A stretch of 64,000 bases of DNA from JAGLOK01 sp963675575. GTDB lineage: Bacteria > Bacillota > Clostridia > Christensenellales > UMGS416. The notes beneath the pieces were generated by a model. It did no database searches. It had not been told where the DNA came from and saw nothing but the letters and a program-made list of their open reading frames with translations. Of this stretch, positions 43,063-52,037 are shown one piece after another. Each line of letters opens with the position of its first letter. The first letter of the stretch is position 1. Both the position numbers and the translations under genes were made by a program. The stretch lies in the NCBI GenBank assembly GCA_963675575.1, contig OY776378.1, positions 1-64,000 of the forward strand, given 5' to 3'.

Positions 43063-44157
43063 ATGAGCTACGATAATACAAAAAAGATATTGATGATTGC
43101 GGCTTTTGGACGCGGTGATGACGGCATGAGCTTTGCCAGCTGTAAACTGCGCGATGAATGGCAGGCATCTGGTGTGCCTATATTAAGTGTAGATTTTTTT
43201 GAAAACGGCGGCTCGGGTGTAGGGGTTTCAGCAAAAGATAAAATACAAGCGACGTTTAAAAACAAGCGACTTGCAAAAGCGTATATCAAAGACTGCGGTG
43301 CGGTATATTTTACTCCTAAACTATCGCCCTTGGGCTTCATTTCACTTATAAGCTATTATAAAATGTGCTTGAAGCATAACAAACCTTATACACTTCACAT
43401 TCATGGGCGGGCCCTTATCGATACATATAAAAACAATAAATGGATTCGCGGATATATAAGAAAATATATTGATGCCGCCCACAGCAATATTGCTCTAACC
43501 TCTAGACTGAAAGAAGAAATGCATGAGCTTTTCGGGTGCGGAAAATTTGAAGTAGTGGGAAATTTCGCACAGGATGAAATGATGCTCAATCCTGAAGCAT
43601 TGCCAGAAAAGAAAGAAATCATAAACAAAAAGCCTATGCAGATATGCTATATGAGCAACGTAATTGAATCCAAGGGGATATTCGAGCTTATTGAAGCTGT
43701 CGGTGGAGACGAGCGATTTTCACTTAAAGTCGCAGGACGCGTTTTCACAGATGAGAAAAAAAGATTTGACAAGTATCTTGACACATATAAAAACATTGAA
43801 TATCTGGGCTTTGTCACAAGCGATGAAAAGAAAAAACTTCTTATGGAAAGTGCGGTTTTTTGTCTTCCTACCAGATATCCGACTGAAGCTCAGCCAATAT
43901 CTTTGATTGAAGCTCTTTGCATGGGCTGCGTCATAGTGGCAACTGATTTACCGGGAATTGTGGATACGTTGGGCGAAAGTTATCCAAAAGAGCTGTTTGT
44001 TGAAAAGGCCGCAAAGGAAATCAAGAATGTGCTCGAAATGGTATATAATAATCCTGAAAACTTTTATAAAAAAGTTAGTGTCAACTTAAGCGACTATCAC
44101 AAAGACTTCTCGCTTTCAAAATTCGCAGAAAAAATATATGAGTGTGTTGCAAGGTAA
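43063..44157 (+). CDS. Family 4 glycosyltransferase
   Basis: 364 residues. KILMIAAFGRGDDGMSFASCKL at the start, TLHIHGRALIDTYKNNKW in the middle, and the GT4 donor site YPTEAQPISLIEALCMGCVIVATDLPG (with E of the EALC pair) near residues 275-300. Likely adds the next sugar of the FucNAc-containing unit. Its stop overlaps the following methyltransferase start by one base. Weak SD before the ATG at 43063. Confidence 0.84.
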   Translation: MSYDNTKKILMIAAFGRGDDGMSFASCKLRDEWQASGVPILSVDFFENGGSGVGVSAKDKIQATFKNKRLAKAYIKDCGAVYFTPKLSPLGFISLISYYKMCLKHNKPYTLHIHGRALIDTYKNNKWIRGYIRKYIDAAHSNIALTSRLKEEMHELFGCGKFEVVGNFAQDEMMLNPEALPEKKEIINKKPMQICYMSNVIESKGIFELIEAVGGDERFSLKVAGRVFTDEKKRFDKYLDTYKNIEYLGFVTSDEKKKLLMESAVFCLPTRYPTEAQPISLIEALCMGCVIVATDLPGIVDTLGESYPKELFVEKAAKEIKNVLEMVYNNPENFYKKVSVNLSDYHKDFSLSKFAEKIYECVAR

Positions 44158-44750
44158 TGGAACATTATTATACAAAAAACCCAACGGGCGAATATAATGA
44201 AAAAAAGATTGCTGCGGTTATTTCCGGAAGAAAAATCGAATTTTCCACGGCTGACGGAGTTTTTTCTAAAAGCAATTTGGATTTTGGCACAGCGGTTCTT
44301 TTGGACGCTTTTTTTTCTTGCCATAAAAAAATCGGAGATTTGCTGGATTTGGGCTGCGGATATGGCGTGATAGGAATAAGCACGGCACTTATTGCGGGTG
44401 CAAAGCCCGTAATGCGAGACATAAATCTACGAGCTGTGGAGTTTGCTAAAAAGAACGCTGAAGCAAACGGCATAAACGCCGTTGTGTCTCAGGGAGACGG
44501 ATATGAGGGCATTGAAAAGAAATTTGATATAATAATCACCAACCCGCCTATTCGAGCAGGGAAAAAGGTATATTATCCGTGGGCGCAAAATGCTCCCGAT
44601 TATTTAAACTCCGGCGGCGAATTTTGGGCGGTGGTTCAAAAAAAACAGGGAGCCGAGAGTTTGAAAAAAGTGATAAAAGAAACATTCGGCAACTGTGAAA
44701 CGCTACAACGGGAAGCTGGATACCACGTGATGAGGGCGATAAAAAACTGA
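44157..44750 (+). CDS. RsmC/YbxB-type class I methyltransferase
   Basis: 197 residues from ATG 44157; the family begins EHYYT, and the GTG 5 codons upstream lies inside the previous gene. LLDLGCGYGVIGIS at residues about 60-75 is the SAM-binding loop, and TNPPIRAGKK near 128 is the catalytic NPPI motif of N2-guanine rRNA methyltransferases (16S rRNA G1207 or similar). Its start overlaps the glycosyltransferase stop by one base (TAATG), so it is co-transcribed with glycan genes although the role is probably ribosomal. Confidence 0.82.
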   Translation: MEHYYTKNPTGEYNEKKIAAVISGRKIEFSTADGVFSKSNLDFGTAVLLDAFFSCHKKIGDLLDLGCGYGVIGISTALIAGAKPVMRDINLRAVEFAKKNAEANGINAVVSQGDGYEGIEKKFDIIITNPPIRAGKKVYYPWAQNAPDYLNSGGEFWAVVQKKQGAESLKKVIKETFGNCETLQREAGYHVMRAIKN

Positions 44751-44836
44751 TTTATGAGTAAAACATCCCGAGAAGATATATAAAAGAAAGCGATTAGTAG
44801 GGTTTGGGCAAAAAAGCGGGATTTACAGCTAATTTC

Positions 44837-44865
44837 TTGACAACGAATTTATATCAATATAATAT
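44837..44865 (+). promoter_or_regulatory. Promoter of alaS
   Basis: TTGACA (44837-44842) followed after 15-17 bases by overlapping TATAAT (44858-44863) and TAATAT (44860-44865). Only about 50 bases then remain before the start codon, so there is no room for a T-box leader. Confidence 0.65.
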
Positions 44866-44917
44866 TTAGTGAATAAATGATAATAATGTCCGTATGATAT
44901 TTGCGATAGGAGAAAAA

Positions 44918-46699
44918 ATGATTACTTCGGCACAGCTTAGAAAAAAATATTTGGATTTCTTTAAAGAAAATGGACACGCGGTGGTGCCTTCGGCGTCTTT
45001 GATACCCGAAAATGATCCAACGGTGCTTTTTGTACCTGCGGGCATGCAGCCTCTTGTTCCCTACCTTTTAGGTGCAAGCCATCCTGCCGGCACTAGGATT
45101 TGCAATGTGCAAAAATGCATAAGGACTATTGATATCGATGAAGTGGGAGATAATTCCCACCTTACATTTTTCGAAATGCTTGGCAACTGGTCGCTTGGAG
45201 ACTATTTCAAAAAAGAGGCGATAGGTTGGTCGTGGGAGTTTTTGACCAGCCCTAAGTATTTAAACATTCCTAAAGATAAGCTGGCATTTTCGTGCTTTGA
45301 AGGCGATGAAAACAGCCCGAAAGATGAAGAATCAGCTAAGATATGGATGGACTGCGGCGTGCCCGAGGACAAGATTTTCTTTTTAAACGCCGAGCACAAC
45401 TGGTGGATAGCCGGAGACAGTGGCCCGTGCGGTCCGGACACCGAGATGTTTATTATTACCGATAAAGAGCCATGCGGTCCTGATTGCGATCCATCATGTT
45501 CGTGCGGAAGATATCTCGAGATTTGGAACGATGTTTTCATGCAGTATAACAAAGACGCCAACGGGAACATTACGCCGCTAAAAAATAAAAACGTGGATAC
45601 TGGAATGGGTCTTGACAGGACAATAGCGGTGCTTCAAGGAAAGTCTTCAGTATATGAAACAGATTTGTTTACGCCGATAATAGCTAAAATTGAAGAACTC
45701 AGCGGGAAAAAATACGGTTCAAGCGCTGAGATAACAAGAGCTATCCGCATTGTATCAGACCATTGCAGGACATCTGTCTTCATACTGGGCGATGAAAAAG
45801 GAGTCACCCCTTCCAATTTGGATCAGGGATATGTTCTACGAAGACTTATTCGCCGTGCTGTAAGATACGGACGTATGCTTGATCTACCCTCTCAGTTTAC
45901 GTGGCAGGTCGCAAAAGTAATTCTTGAAGAATACGGCGAAGTATACCCTGAGCTTGTTGCAAACAAAACACGGATACATGATGAGTTGAGCAAAGAGGAA
46001 GCAAAGTTTGCAAAGGCTTTAGGGCGCGGACTTAACGAGCTTGAAAAGCTTACAAAAAATATGAACGAGGGAGATACCATTGACGGAAAGTCAGCTTTTA
46101 AGCTTTACGACACCTATGGCTTCCCGATTGAGATAACATGCGAACTTGCCCAAGAAAAAGGGCTGAAAGTGGATGTAAAAGGCTTTGATGAATCATTTGC
46201 AAATCATCAGAAGATATCATCACAGGGCTCGGAGCAAAAGTTTAAGGGAGGATTGGCAGATGGCGGAGAACAAACCGCGCGTCTTCACACCGCCACTCAT
46301 CTTCTGCTTGCGGCTTTGCGCAATAAATTTGGCGACAGCGTAGAACAGCGCGGCTCAAACATCACTCCTGAGCGCGCTAGGTTTGACTTTAACTTTGACA
46401 GAAAAGTGACACGTGAAGAGCTGGATGAGCTTGAAGTTTGGGTAAACACCGCTATAAAAGCGGATGTTCCTATTGACATGGAAGAAATACCGATTGAAGA
46501 AGCTAAAGAGCAAGGCGCTGTGGGGATATTCACGTCCAAATATCAAGACGTGGTAAAAGTGTACACTGCGGGTGAATTTTCAAAAGAGATATGCGGCGGA
46601 CCGCACGCCAAAAGAACAGGCGAACTCGGAACCTTCAAAATTCAGAAGGAACAGTCTTCTTCCGCAGGAGTCAGGCGTATACGTGCTGTGTTGGAGTAG
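44918..46699 (+). CDS. alaS: Minimal alanyl-tRNA synthetase
   Basis: 593 residues from ATG 44918 (ATAGGAGA 6 bases upstream; the open frame extends 8 codons further). Usual bacterial AlaRS has about 870. Present: catalytic domain (SAQLRKKYLDFFKENGHAVV, motif 2 region FLEMLGNWSLGDYF-like FFEMLGNWSLGDYF, residues 1-240), tRNA-recognition helices (240-445), and an editing domain with H457-x3-H461 (HTATH) and C559-x3-H563 (CGGPH). Missing: the beta-barrel normally placed between the helices and the editing domain, and the whole C-Ala coiled-coil/globular end; FKGGLADGGEQTARLHTATH joins them directly. Ends at RRIRAVLE then stop. Short AlaRS of this style is known to me from Patescibacteria. Whether another full copy exists is not visible here. 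Confidence 0.93.
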   Translation: MITSAQLRKKYLDFFKENGHAVVPSASLIPENDPTVLFVPAGMQPLVPYLLGASHPAGTRICNVQKCIRTIDIDEVGDNSHLTFFEMLGNWSLGDYFKKEAIGWSWEFLTSPKYLNIPKDKLAFSCFEGDENSPKDEESAKIWMDCGVPEDKIFFLNAEHNWWIAGDSGPCGPDTEMFIITDKEPCGPDCDPSCSCGRYLEIWNDVFMQYNKDANGNITPLKNKNVDTGMGLDRTIAVLQGKSSVYETDLFTPIIAKIEELSGKKYGSSAEITRAIRIVSDHCRTSVFILGDEKGVTPSNLDQGYVLRRLIRRAVRYGRMLDLPSQFTWQVAKVILEEYGEVYPELVANKTRIHDELSKEEAKFAKALGRGLNELEKLTKNMNEGDTIDGKSAFKLYDTYGFPIEITCELAQEKGLKVDVKGFDESFANHQKISSQGSEQKFKGGLADGGEQTARLHTATHLLLAALRNKFGDSVEQRGSNITPERARFDFNFDRKVTREELDELEVWVNTAIKADVPIDMEEIPIEEAKEQGAVGIFTSKYQDVVKVYTAGEFSKEICGGPHAKRTGELGTFKIQKEQSSSAGVRRIRAVLE

Positions 46700-46701
46700 G
46701 C

Positions 46702-47034
46702 TTATTTAAATAAATTCAAAAAATTCTTTTCGGCAAAATCAGTAAGAAAAGGAACTCTGAATTTTGAGCCGTTGCCTGCGTTTATCATAAGCATAAGCCA
46801 TAAAACGAACATTGCGACTGCTAAAAGCCAACTTAAAATTAAGAATATAATTCCTAAAATCGGAATTCTTGCGAAAATACTCAAGACAACACCGGCCAAG
46901 GTAGCTGCGCCGGAAACGGCAAGAGAATTTGCGGCGTGCCAGCGTATGTTTTCGTCTTCTTTTTCCACACCGAGGAAAATAAGTCCGGTAACCCATCCGA
47001 AAAGATATGTAAGCCATGCGGGTGTTTTACTCAT
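46702..47034 (-). CDS. DUF4870 family membrane protein
   Basis: 110 residues. WLTYLFGWVTGLIFLGVEKEDENIRWHAANSLAV is the DUF4870 opening (membrane helix then a charged turn with RWHA), followed by three helices (AATLAGVVLSIFARIPI, GIIFLILSWLLAVAMFVLWLML). No known function. GGAGG upstream of the ATG. Convergent with alaS; stop codons are 2 bases apart with no room for a terminator. Confidence 0.8.
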   Translation of the reverse strand: MSKTPAWLTYLFGWVTGLIFLGVEKEDENIRWHAANSLAVSGAATLAGVVLSIFARIPILGIIFLILSWLLAVAMFVLWLMLMINAGNGSKFRVPFLTDFAEKNFLNLFK

Positions 47035-47108
47035 GTAAAATGCCTCCTATAATGTTTTATTTTTAATTATAACATAAAGATGTAAAAATTAAATTAGAAG
47101 GATGTTAA

Positions 47109-47594
47109 ATGTCTAAAGAAATTATGAAACAGCCAAACGCCAGAGATTGCTTTGTGTGCGGAATGAAAAACGACTTTGGGCTCAAAGCGAGATTTTATGA
47201 AAATGACGAAGATGAACTAATAGTGTATTTTACGCCAAGGAATGAACATCAAAGTTATCCGGGGCGTTTACACGGTGGTATTGCAGCCTCCATTTTGGAT
47301 GAAGCCATCGGTCGTGCGATGCAGATAAAAGACCCTGACATATGGGGGGTTACTACGGATTTGAAAATAAAATACCGTGCGCCGCTTCCTCTTGACTGCG
47401 AACTTAAAGCCGTTTGCAGAATCACCGATGAAAATCGTATGATGTTTGAAGGAACGGGGGAAATCTTAACTCCTGAAGGCGGTGTCGCCGTATCCGCTCA
47501 TGGCAGGTATATGAAGATGAACGTTAACAAGATCACCGATGAGGACTTTAGCGAGGGATGCGATCACTGGAAAGTGTATCCTGACGAAGAGTGA
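47109..47594 (+). CDS. PaaI-type hotdog thioesterase
   Basis: 161 residues. RDCFVCGMKNDFGLKARFY at the start, then YPGRLHGGIAASILDEAIGRAM (residues about 52-75) with the HGG and a following aspartate of the PaaI/HGG family, and TTDLKIKYRAPLP. Likely hydrolyses an acyl-CoA. Two cysteines near the N-terminus (CFVCG) are a feature of a subgroup sometimes called DUF4442-like. Followed by a strong terminator. Confidence 0.82.
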   Translation: MSKEIMKQPNARDCFVCGMKNDFGLKARFYENDEDELIVYFTPRNEHQSYPGRLHGGIAASILDEAIGRAMQIKDPDIWGVTTDLKIKYRAPLPLDCELKAVCRITDENRMMFEGTGEILTPEGGVAVSAHGRYMKMNVNKITDEDFSEGCDHWKVYPDEE

Positions 47595-47604
47595 CAGAGG
47601 ACCT

Positions 47605-47639
47605 ATAACAGCTGAGGTATTAACTTCAGCTGTTATTTT
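47605..47639 (+). terminator. Rho-independent terminator
   Basis: ATAACAGCTGA / TCAGCTGTTAT, 10-base loop, then TTT. Confidence 0.85.
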
Positions 47640-47650
47640 AAGTGGTAGGA

Positions 47651-48631
47651 TTAGTTTAGGCTTTCTGCTATTTTAACTAACTCTTCGACGTCTAACACAT
47701 CCGAGGAAATATGACAATTTATAGATATAAACATGGACTGTCCAGCATTTATTTCTGGTACAGGTGTACTGGCGGGATGTAATGAAGCATTTGTAATATT
47801 CATGAAGTCTATTGTACTTATTTTAGGTATATATTTAAACAGAGCAACAGAATTCAGATAGGTTTTTTGCTTTTTGTCATAAACCCAGATTGCATTATCA
47901 AAAGAGGGTATTTCAAGGATTTTAATAGTGGCACTATTTGGGAAATAATATTCAAGATTATCCATCGAAGCTTCTGATAAAGTTGCATCGTAAGAAATTA
48001 TATCGCCATTTTTATTTGTGTAAGTAAGTTTCATGGAGGAGACATTTTCTTTGTAACCTTCACTCAATTTATAAATTAAATATATGTGACCGTTTTTTTG
48101 CTCTGATGAAATTAATTCCGGAGGATTGTCATCATTTATAAAAAAGTCAATTTTTCCTCCAGAGAAAGAATATCCTCCAGGAATATATGTTGGAAGTTTA
48201 AGAGAACTTTTATTAATGCTCATAATATCGGTAATAATATTATAATCATCTGTTCTTATGTCTGCATTACCTCCACTTGTTATATATCCGGAATCACCAA
48301 GATCATCCATGAGGATTCTTGCTTCGCCATTTGCATTTTCCTCCATAAATCGTCTATTATATTCATCAATAGCTGAAGCTTTACCAAACGGATTACTAAT
48401 TGATATTACAGGATAGCTACTTCCGGTCTTTTCTCCTAACAAATTAAAACGTTGCAATCCCATTTGCTTCACTAGAATTAGCAGAGTTATACATAAGCAA
48501 ATGACGACACTTACAATCAGCACTCTTTTTAGAATAATCCTTGAGTTATTTTTAGGGTGGATTTTCTCAAATACATCGTTGGAGACGTCATGTTCTGGCG
48601 TTTCTATTTTATCATCACTATTAATTTTCAT
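47651..48631 (-). CDS. Single-pass membrane protein with DUF4367-like domain
   Basis: 326 residues. Cytoplasmic N-terminus of about 30 residues, membrane helix RVLIVSVVICLCITLLILV (about 34-52), then a large extracellular part. LKLPTYIPGGYSFSGGKI near residue 148 is the LPxYxPxGY pattern of DUF4367, found in anti-sigma-factor-like and sporulation-associated proteins. No sigma factor gene is adjacent. AAAGGAATC SD before the ATG. Base composition is AT-rich compared with neighbours. Function unknown. Confidence 0.65.
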   Translation of the reverse strand: MKINSDDKIETPEHDVSNDVFEKIHPKNNSRIILKRVLIVSVVICLCITLLILVKQMGLQRFNLLGEKTGSSYPVISISNPFGKASAIDEYNRRFMEENANGEARILMDDLGDSGYITSGGNADIRTDDYNIITDIMSINKSSLKLPTYIPGGYSFSGGKIDFFINDDNPPELISSEQKNGHIYLIYKLSEGYKENVSSMKLTYTNKNGDIISYDATLSEASMDNLEYYFPNSATIKILEIPSFDNAIWVYDKKQKTYLNSVALFKYIPKISTIDFMNITNASLHPASTPVPEINAGQSMFISINCHISSDVLDVEELVKIAESLN

Positions 48632-48761
48632 TTTGATTCCTTTATTTAACAGTAGTATGTGTAATAGTATTTTAGATTTTAGAGCAGTTTTTTTATGCTC
48701 TAAACATTTTGTTTATTATACAACAAAAAAGTAATTATGTGACAATTTTAATTAAATATAC

Positions 48762-48793
48762 AAAAAAAGCCACCTAATTGTTTCAGGCCGCTT
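48762..48793 (-). terminator. Terminator of the lyxose isomerase gene
   Basis: Minus-strand imperfect stem AAGCGGCCT / AGGTGGCTT (two unpaired positions) followed by seven T. Confidence 0.6.
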
Positions 48794-48824
48794 AATTTTT
48801 ATACTATATAGCTATGTTGGAATG

Positions 48825-49508
48825 TCAGTTAAACTTATCATACTCATTGCAAAGCGGAGTGATTGTAGGCTCATCTTCTTCGATTTCCGAAAATCTTTTT
48901 GGAATTTCGTCAAAATGATTGTCGATGTTGTCGTCGTTAACCGAAGACACTTCACCAACGATAAGGTCGCCCGCGCCCTCTTTCGCCCAGAACAGGTGAT
49001 ACATTCTCGACGTTAACGTGATGCTGTTTCCGTTTGTCACTTCCACCACATCCCCTGCTTTGACTGTATGTAGTATCCCATCGATATATACATTCACATC
49101 GCTTGCATAGTCAACCGAGTCATCATCTTTAGCGTTGTATAGCTTTAGTGCGAGGATACCGCCGCTGCGGTTTATGATGTCTTCGGTTTTGGTATAGTGA
49201 AAATGAAGTGGTAAGCTTTGCCCGTCATGCAAAAGGATGAGCTTTTCGGCATAAGGCGTGCCTATTTCAGGATTGTTTTGGTCGCCGTTTCGAAGGGTAA
49301 AAAGCACGCCACCCAAATTTTTATAGTCACTCATGCCATAGTCTGTTATATCCCATCCCAGCATGGTTTGGGAGATGGACTGCTCACCCTTTAAGCACTC
49401 TTCCCAATCTTTTGTAGTGTAGTGGCCGAATGCGGGGATATATATGTTGTGCTTTTTAAGCAAAGTCTTCGCCCAAGCTATCTCGGAATTAATCAGTGTT
49501 CTTTTCAT
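48825..49508 (-). CDS. D-lyxose ketol-isomerase family (cupin)
   Basis: 227 residues from ATG 49508 (AAAGGA 6-7 bases upstream). INSEIAWAKTLLKKHNIYIPAFGHYTT is the family N-terminus, GWDITDYGMSDY and QSLPLHFHYTKTEDIINRSGG carry the metal-binding H-x-H and E, and LTSRMYHLFWAKEGAGDLIVGEVSSVNDDNIDNHF contains the second histidine. A cupin isomerase that interconverts D-lyxose and D-xylulose or D-mannose and D-fructose. Stand-alone; the tdh operon is divergent. Confidence 0.85.
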   Translation of the reverse strand: MKRTLINSEIAWAKTLLKKHNIYIPAFGHYTTKDWEECLKGEQSISQTMLGWDITDYGMSDYKNLGGVLFTLRNGDQNNPEIGTPYAEKLILLHDGQSLPLHFHYTKTEDIINRSGGILALKLYNAKDDDSVDYASDVNVYIDGILHTVKAGDVVEVTNGNSITLTSRMYHLFWAKEGAGDLIVGEVSSVNDDNIDNHFDEIPKRFSEIEEDEPTITPLCNEYDKFN

Positions 49509-49612
49509 GTAGATTCCTTTTGTAACCAAAGTTTTATAAAAAAGGGTTTCAGTTGGTTAAAACTTATTTTATCAATCAATATGCGTTTTATCAACAGGAT
49601 AAATTTAAGTAG

Positions 49613-49621
49613 TGGTATAAT
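49613..49621 (+). promoter_or_regulatory. Extended -10 promoter of tdh-kbl
   Basis: TGgTATAAT, 32 bases before the tdh start at 49654. Confidence 0.5.
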
Positions 49622-49653
49622 AAGGGGAAGAAAATACTGAGGAGCTGATGCGT

Positions 49654-50694
49654 ATGGAAAAAACGATGAAAGCTTTGGTGAAAAAGTATCCCAAAGAAGG
49701 GCTGTGGCTTGAGGACGTTCCGGTTCCGCAAATCGGCATGCACGATGTTTTGATAAAAGTGTTAAAGACATCCATATGCGGCACCGATGTGCATATATAT
49801 AATTGGGACGAATGGTCACAAAAAACGATACCCGTACCAATGACAATCGGTCACGAATTCGCAGGGAAAATCGTGGATATGGGAAGCGATGTGCATGACT
49901 TTAACATCGGCGACACAGTGTCGGCAGAAGGACATCTTGTTTGCGGAAAGTGCCGCAATTGCTTGGCGGGAAGGCGGCATCTTTGCAATGCCGCAAAAGG
50001 AATAGGTGTAAACCGCGAAGGTGCGTTCGCCGAATATATCAGCGTACCTGTCACAAACGTTTGGCATTGCGATCCCAAGATACCGCTTGAGACAATAAGC
50101 TGCTTTGATCCCTTGGGAAATGCGGTGCACACGGCCTTAGCATTTAACGTTTTGGGAGAAGATGTTTTGATTACGGGTGCGGGGCCTATAGGCATTATGG
50201 CGGTCGCCATAGCCAAACACGCAGGAGCGAGGTATGTGGTGGTTACCGATGTAAATCCGTATCGCCTGGAGCTTGCAAAAAAGATGGGCGCAACCCGGGT
50301 GATTGATGTCAGAAGCGAAAGCATACGTGATGTTATGGATGAGCTTAACATGAAAGAAGGATTTGATGTGGGCATGGAAATGTCGGGAAACCCACAAGCC
50401 TTAAGCGACATGCTGAGTAATATGTGCCACGGAGGGAAAATCGCTGTTTTAGGTATACATGGGGCACAAACCAAGATTGATTGGACACAAGTGGTGTTTA
50501 ACGGAATTACAATCATGGGGATATATGGGCGCGAAATGTATGAAACATGGTATAAGATGACATCGTTTATACAAACCGGACTGGATATATCGCCCATTAT
50601 CACTCATAGATTTCATTACACGGATTTTAAGCAGGGATTTGAAGTCATGCGCAGCGGAAATTCGGGAAAGGTAATCTTAAGCTGGGAGGAATAA
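49654..50694 (+). CDS. tdh: L-threonine 3-dehydrogenase
   Basis: 346 residues from ATG 49654 (GGAG 9 bases upstream; ATG 49648 is too close to the SD and 49666 is also possible). Zinc-dependent medium-chain dehydrogenase: SICGTDVHIYNWDEW near residue 35, GHEFAGKIV near 62, structural zinc cysteines in VCGKCRNCLAGRRHLC (about 92-107), and NAD loop GAGPIGIMAVAI near 172. Oxidises threonine to 2-amino-3-ketobutyrate. The kbl gene starts 1 base after its stop, completing the threonine-to-glycine and acetyl-CoA route. Confidence 0.93.
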   Translation: MEKTMKALVKKYPKEGLWLEDVPVPQIGMHDVLIKVLKTSICGTDVHIYNWDEWSQKTIPVPMTIGHEFAGKIVDMGSDVHDFNIGDTVSAEGHLVCGKCRNCLAGRRHLCNAAKGIGVNREGAFAEYISVPVTNVWHCDPKIPLETISCFDPLGNAVHTALAFNVLGEDVLITGAGPIGIMAVAIAKHAGARYVVVTDVNPYRLELAKKMGATRVIDVRSESIRDVMDELNMKEGFDVGMEMSGNPQALSDMLSNMCHGGKIAVLGIHGAQTKIDWTQVVFNGITIMGIYGREMYETWYKMTSFIQTGLDISPIITHRFHYTDFKQGFEVMRSGNSGKVILSWEE

Positions 50695-50695
50695 T

Positions 50696-51892
50696 ATGAA
50701 AAGCGCTTATGAAATACTCGAAAATGTAAATCAAAAAATCAAAGACGAGGGAATGTGGAAAAACGAAAGAGTAATAACAACACCTCAAAGCGCAAAAATT
50801 GACGTTGAGGACCAAAAAGGGCTGCTAAACATGTGCGCCAATAATTATTTGGGGCTTTCAAACAATGCTCGGATAATTGATGCGGCCAAAAAAAGCTATG
50901 ACACATATGGATACGGACTCTCATCTGTGCGCTTCATTTGCGGAACACAAAGCGTGCACAAGGAGTTGGAAAGCAAGATAAGCTGCTTTTTGGGCATGGA
51001 GGACACTATACTCTACTCTTCGTGCTTCGATGCGAACACGGGCCTTTTCGAGACTCTGCTGTCCTCTGAGGACGCTATAATAAGTGATGAATTAAACCAT
51101 GCCAGCATAATAGATGGAGTTCGACTTTGCAAAGCGCAACGCTTTAGATATAAAAACAATGATATGGATGACTTGGAAGCCAAACTGAGGGAAGCGCAAG
51201 ACAGACGGATAATAATGATATGCACCGACGGCGTATTTTCTATGGACGGGATAATGGCGAACTTAAAGGGAATATGCGATTTGGCTGAAAAGTATGACGC
51301 GCTGGTTATGGTGGACGATTCGCACGCTGTGGGATTTATCGGAAAGACAGGGCGCGGAACTCCAGAATATTGCGATGTGATGGGACGAGTGGATATATTA
51401 ACCGGAACACTCGGCAAAGCTTTGGGCGGCGCGAGCGGAGGATATACATCAGCAAGCAAAACAATTATTGACTTGCTGCGTCAGCGCTCAAGGCCATACC
51501 TTTTTTCAAACACGTTGGCTCCGGCTATAGCGGCCTCCGCGTGCGAAGTTTTTGATATGCTGGAAGAAAGCACAGAGCTTCGTGATATTTTGGAGGAAAA
51601 CACATATTATTTCAGGGAAAAGATTCGAAAGGCCGGCTTTGAGATAAAGGAAGGTACGCATCCAATTGTTCCGATAATGCTCTATGACGCGCGGGTGGCT
51701 CAGGAAATGGCGGCGAAGATGCTTCAAAAAGGAGTGTATGTCATTGGATTTTTTTATCCTGTTGTGCCAAAAGCCTTAGCCCGCATAAGGGTGCAGATAT
51801 CAGCGGCGCACACCAAGGAAGACTTAGACTTTGCGGTTAGAGCCTTCATACAATGCCGCGATGAGATGGTTTGCCAAAATGTTTATTATTAA
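50696..51892 (+). CDS. kbl: Glycine C-acetyltransferase (2-amino-3-ketobutyrate CoA ligase)
   Basis: 398 residues. PLP fold type I alpha-oxoamine synthase: CANNYLGLSNN near residue 43, LYSSCFDANTGLFETLL, VDDSHAVGFIGKTGRGTPE near 205, and DILTGTLGKALGGASGGY near 235 with the PLP lysine. Splits 2-amino-3-ketobutyrate with CoA into glycine and acetyl-CoA. GGGAGGA SD overlaps the tdh end, so the two are translationally linked. Other alpha-oxoamine synthases look alike; tdh context decides the call. Confidence 0.93.
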   Translation: MKSAYEILENVNQKIKDEGMWKNERVITTPQSAKIDVEDQKGLLNMCANNYLGLSNNARIIDAAKKSYDTYGYGLSSVRFICGTQSVHKELESKISCFLGMEDTILYSSCFDANTGLFETLLSSEDAIISDELNHASIIDGVRLCKAQRFRYKNNDMDDLEAKLREAQDRRIIMICTDGVFSMDGIMANLKGICDLAEKYDALVMVDDSHAVGFIGKTGRGTPEYCDVMGRVDILTGTLGKALGGASGGYTSASKTIIDLLRQRSRPYLFSNTLAPAIAASACEVFDMLEESTELRDILEENTYYFREKIRKAGFEIKEGTHPIVPIMLYDARVAQEMAAKMLQKGVYVIGFFYPVVPKALARIRVQISAAHTKEDLDFAVRAFIQCRDEMVCQNVYY

Positions 51893-51905
51893 GTAAAATT
51901 TTTTG

Positions 51906-51941
51906 ACTGACATGCGTCGAAAACCGCAGGTCAGTTTTTTT
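51906..51941 (+). terminator. Rho-independent terminator of tdh-kbl
   Basis: ACTGACaTGCG / CGCAggTCAGT with a loop of 8 bases, followed by a T run. Confidence 0.7.
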
Positions 51942-52037
51942 ATATTCAAATACCGGAAAACGAATTATGGAAATAATCTTGAAATATTTTTTAAAGCATA
52001 ATAACATTTACAATATCGTATATGTGGAGGATGTGCT

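Noticed and set aside
44751..44917. Possible T-box leader before alaS
   Set aside because: The promoter at 44837 leaves about 50 bases before the start; no specifier stem, T-box sequence or terminator.
49851..50603. Minus-strand open frame of 250 codons
   Set aside because: Fully antisense to tdh, whose motifs are unmistakable; proline/isoleucine-rich shadow.
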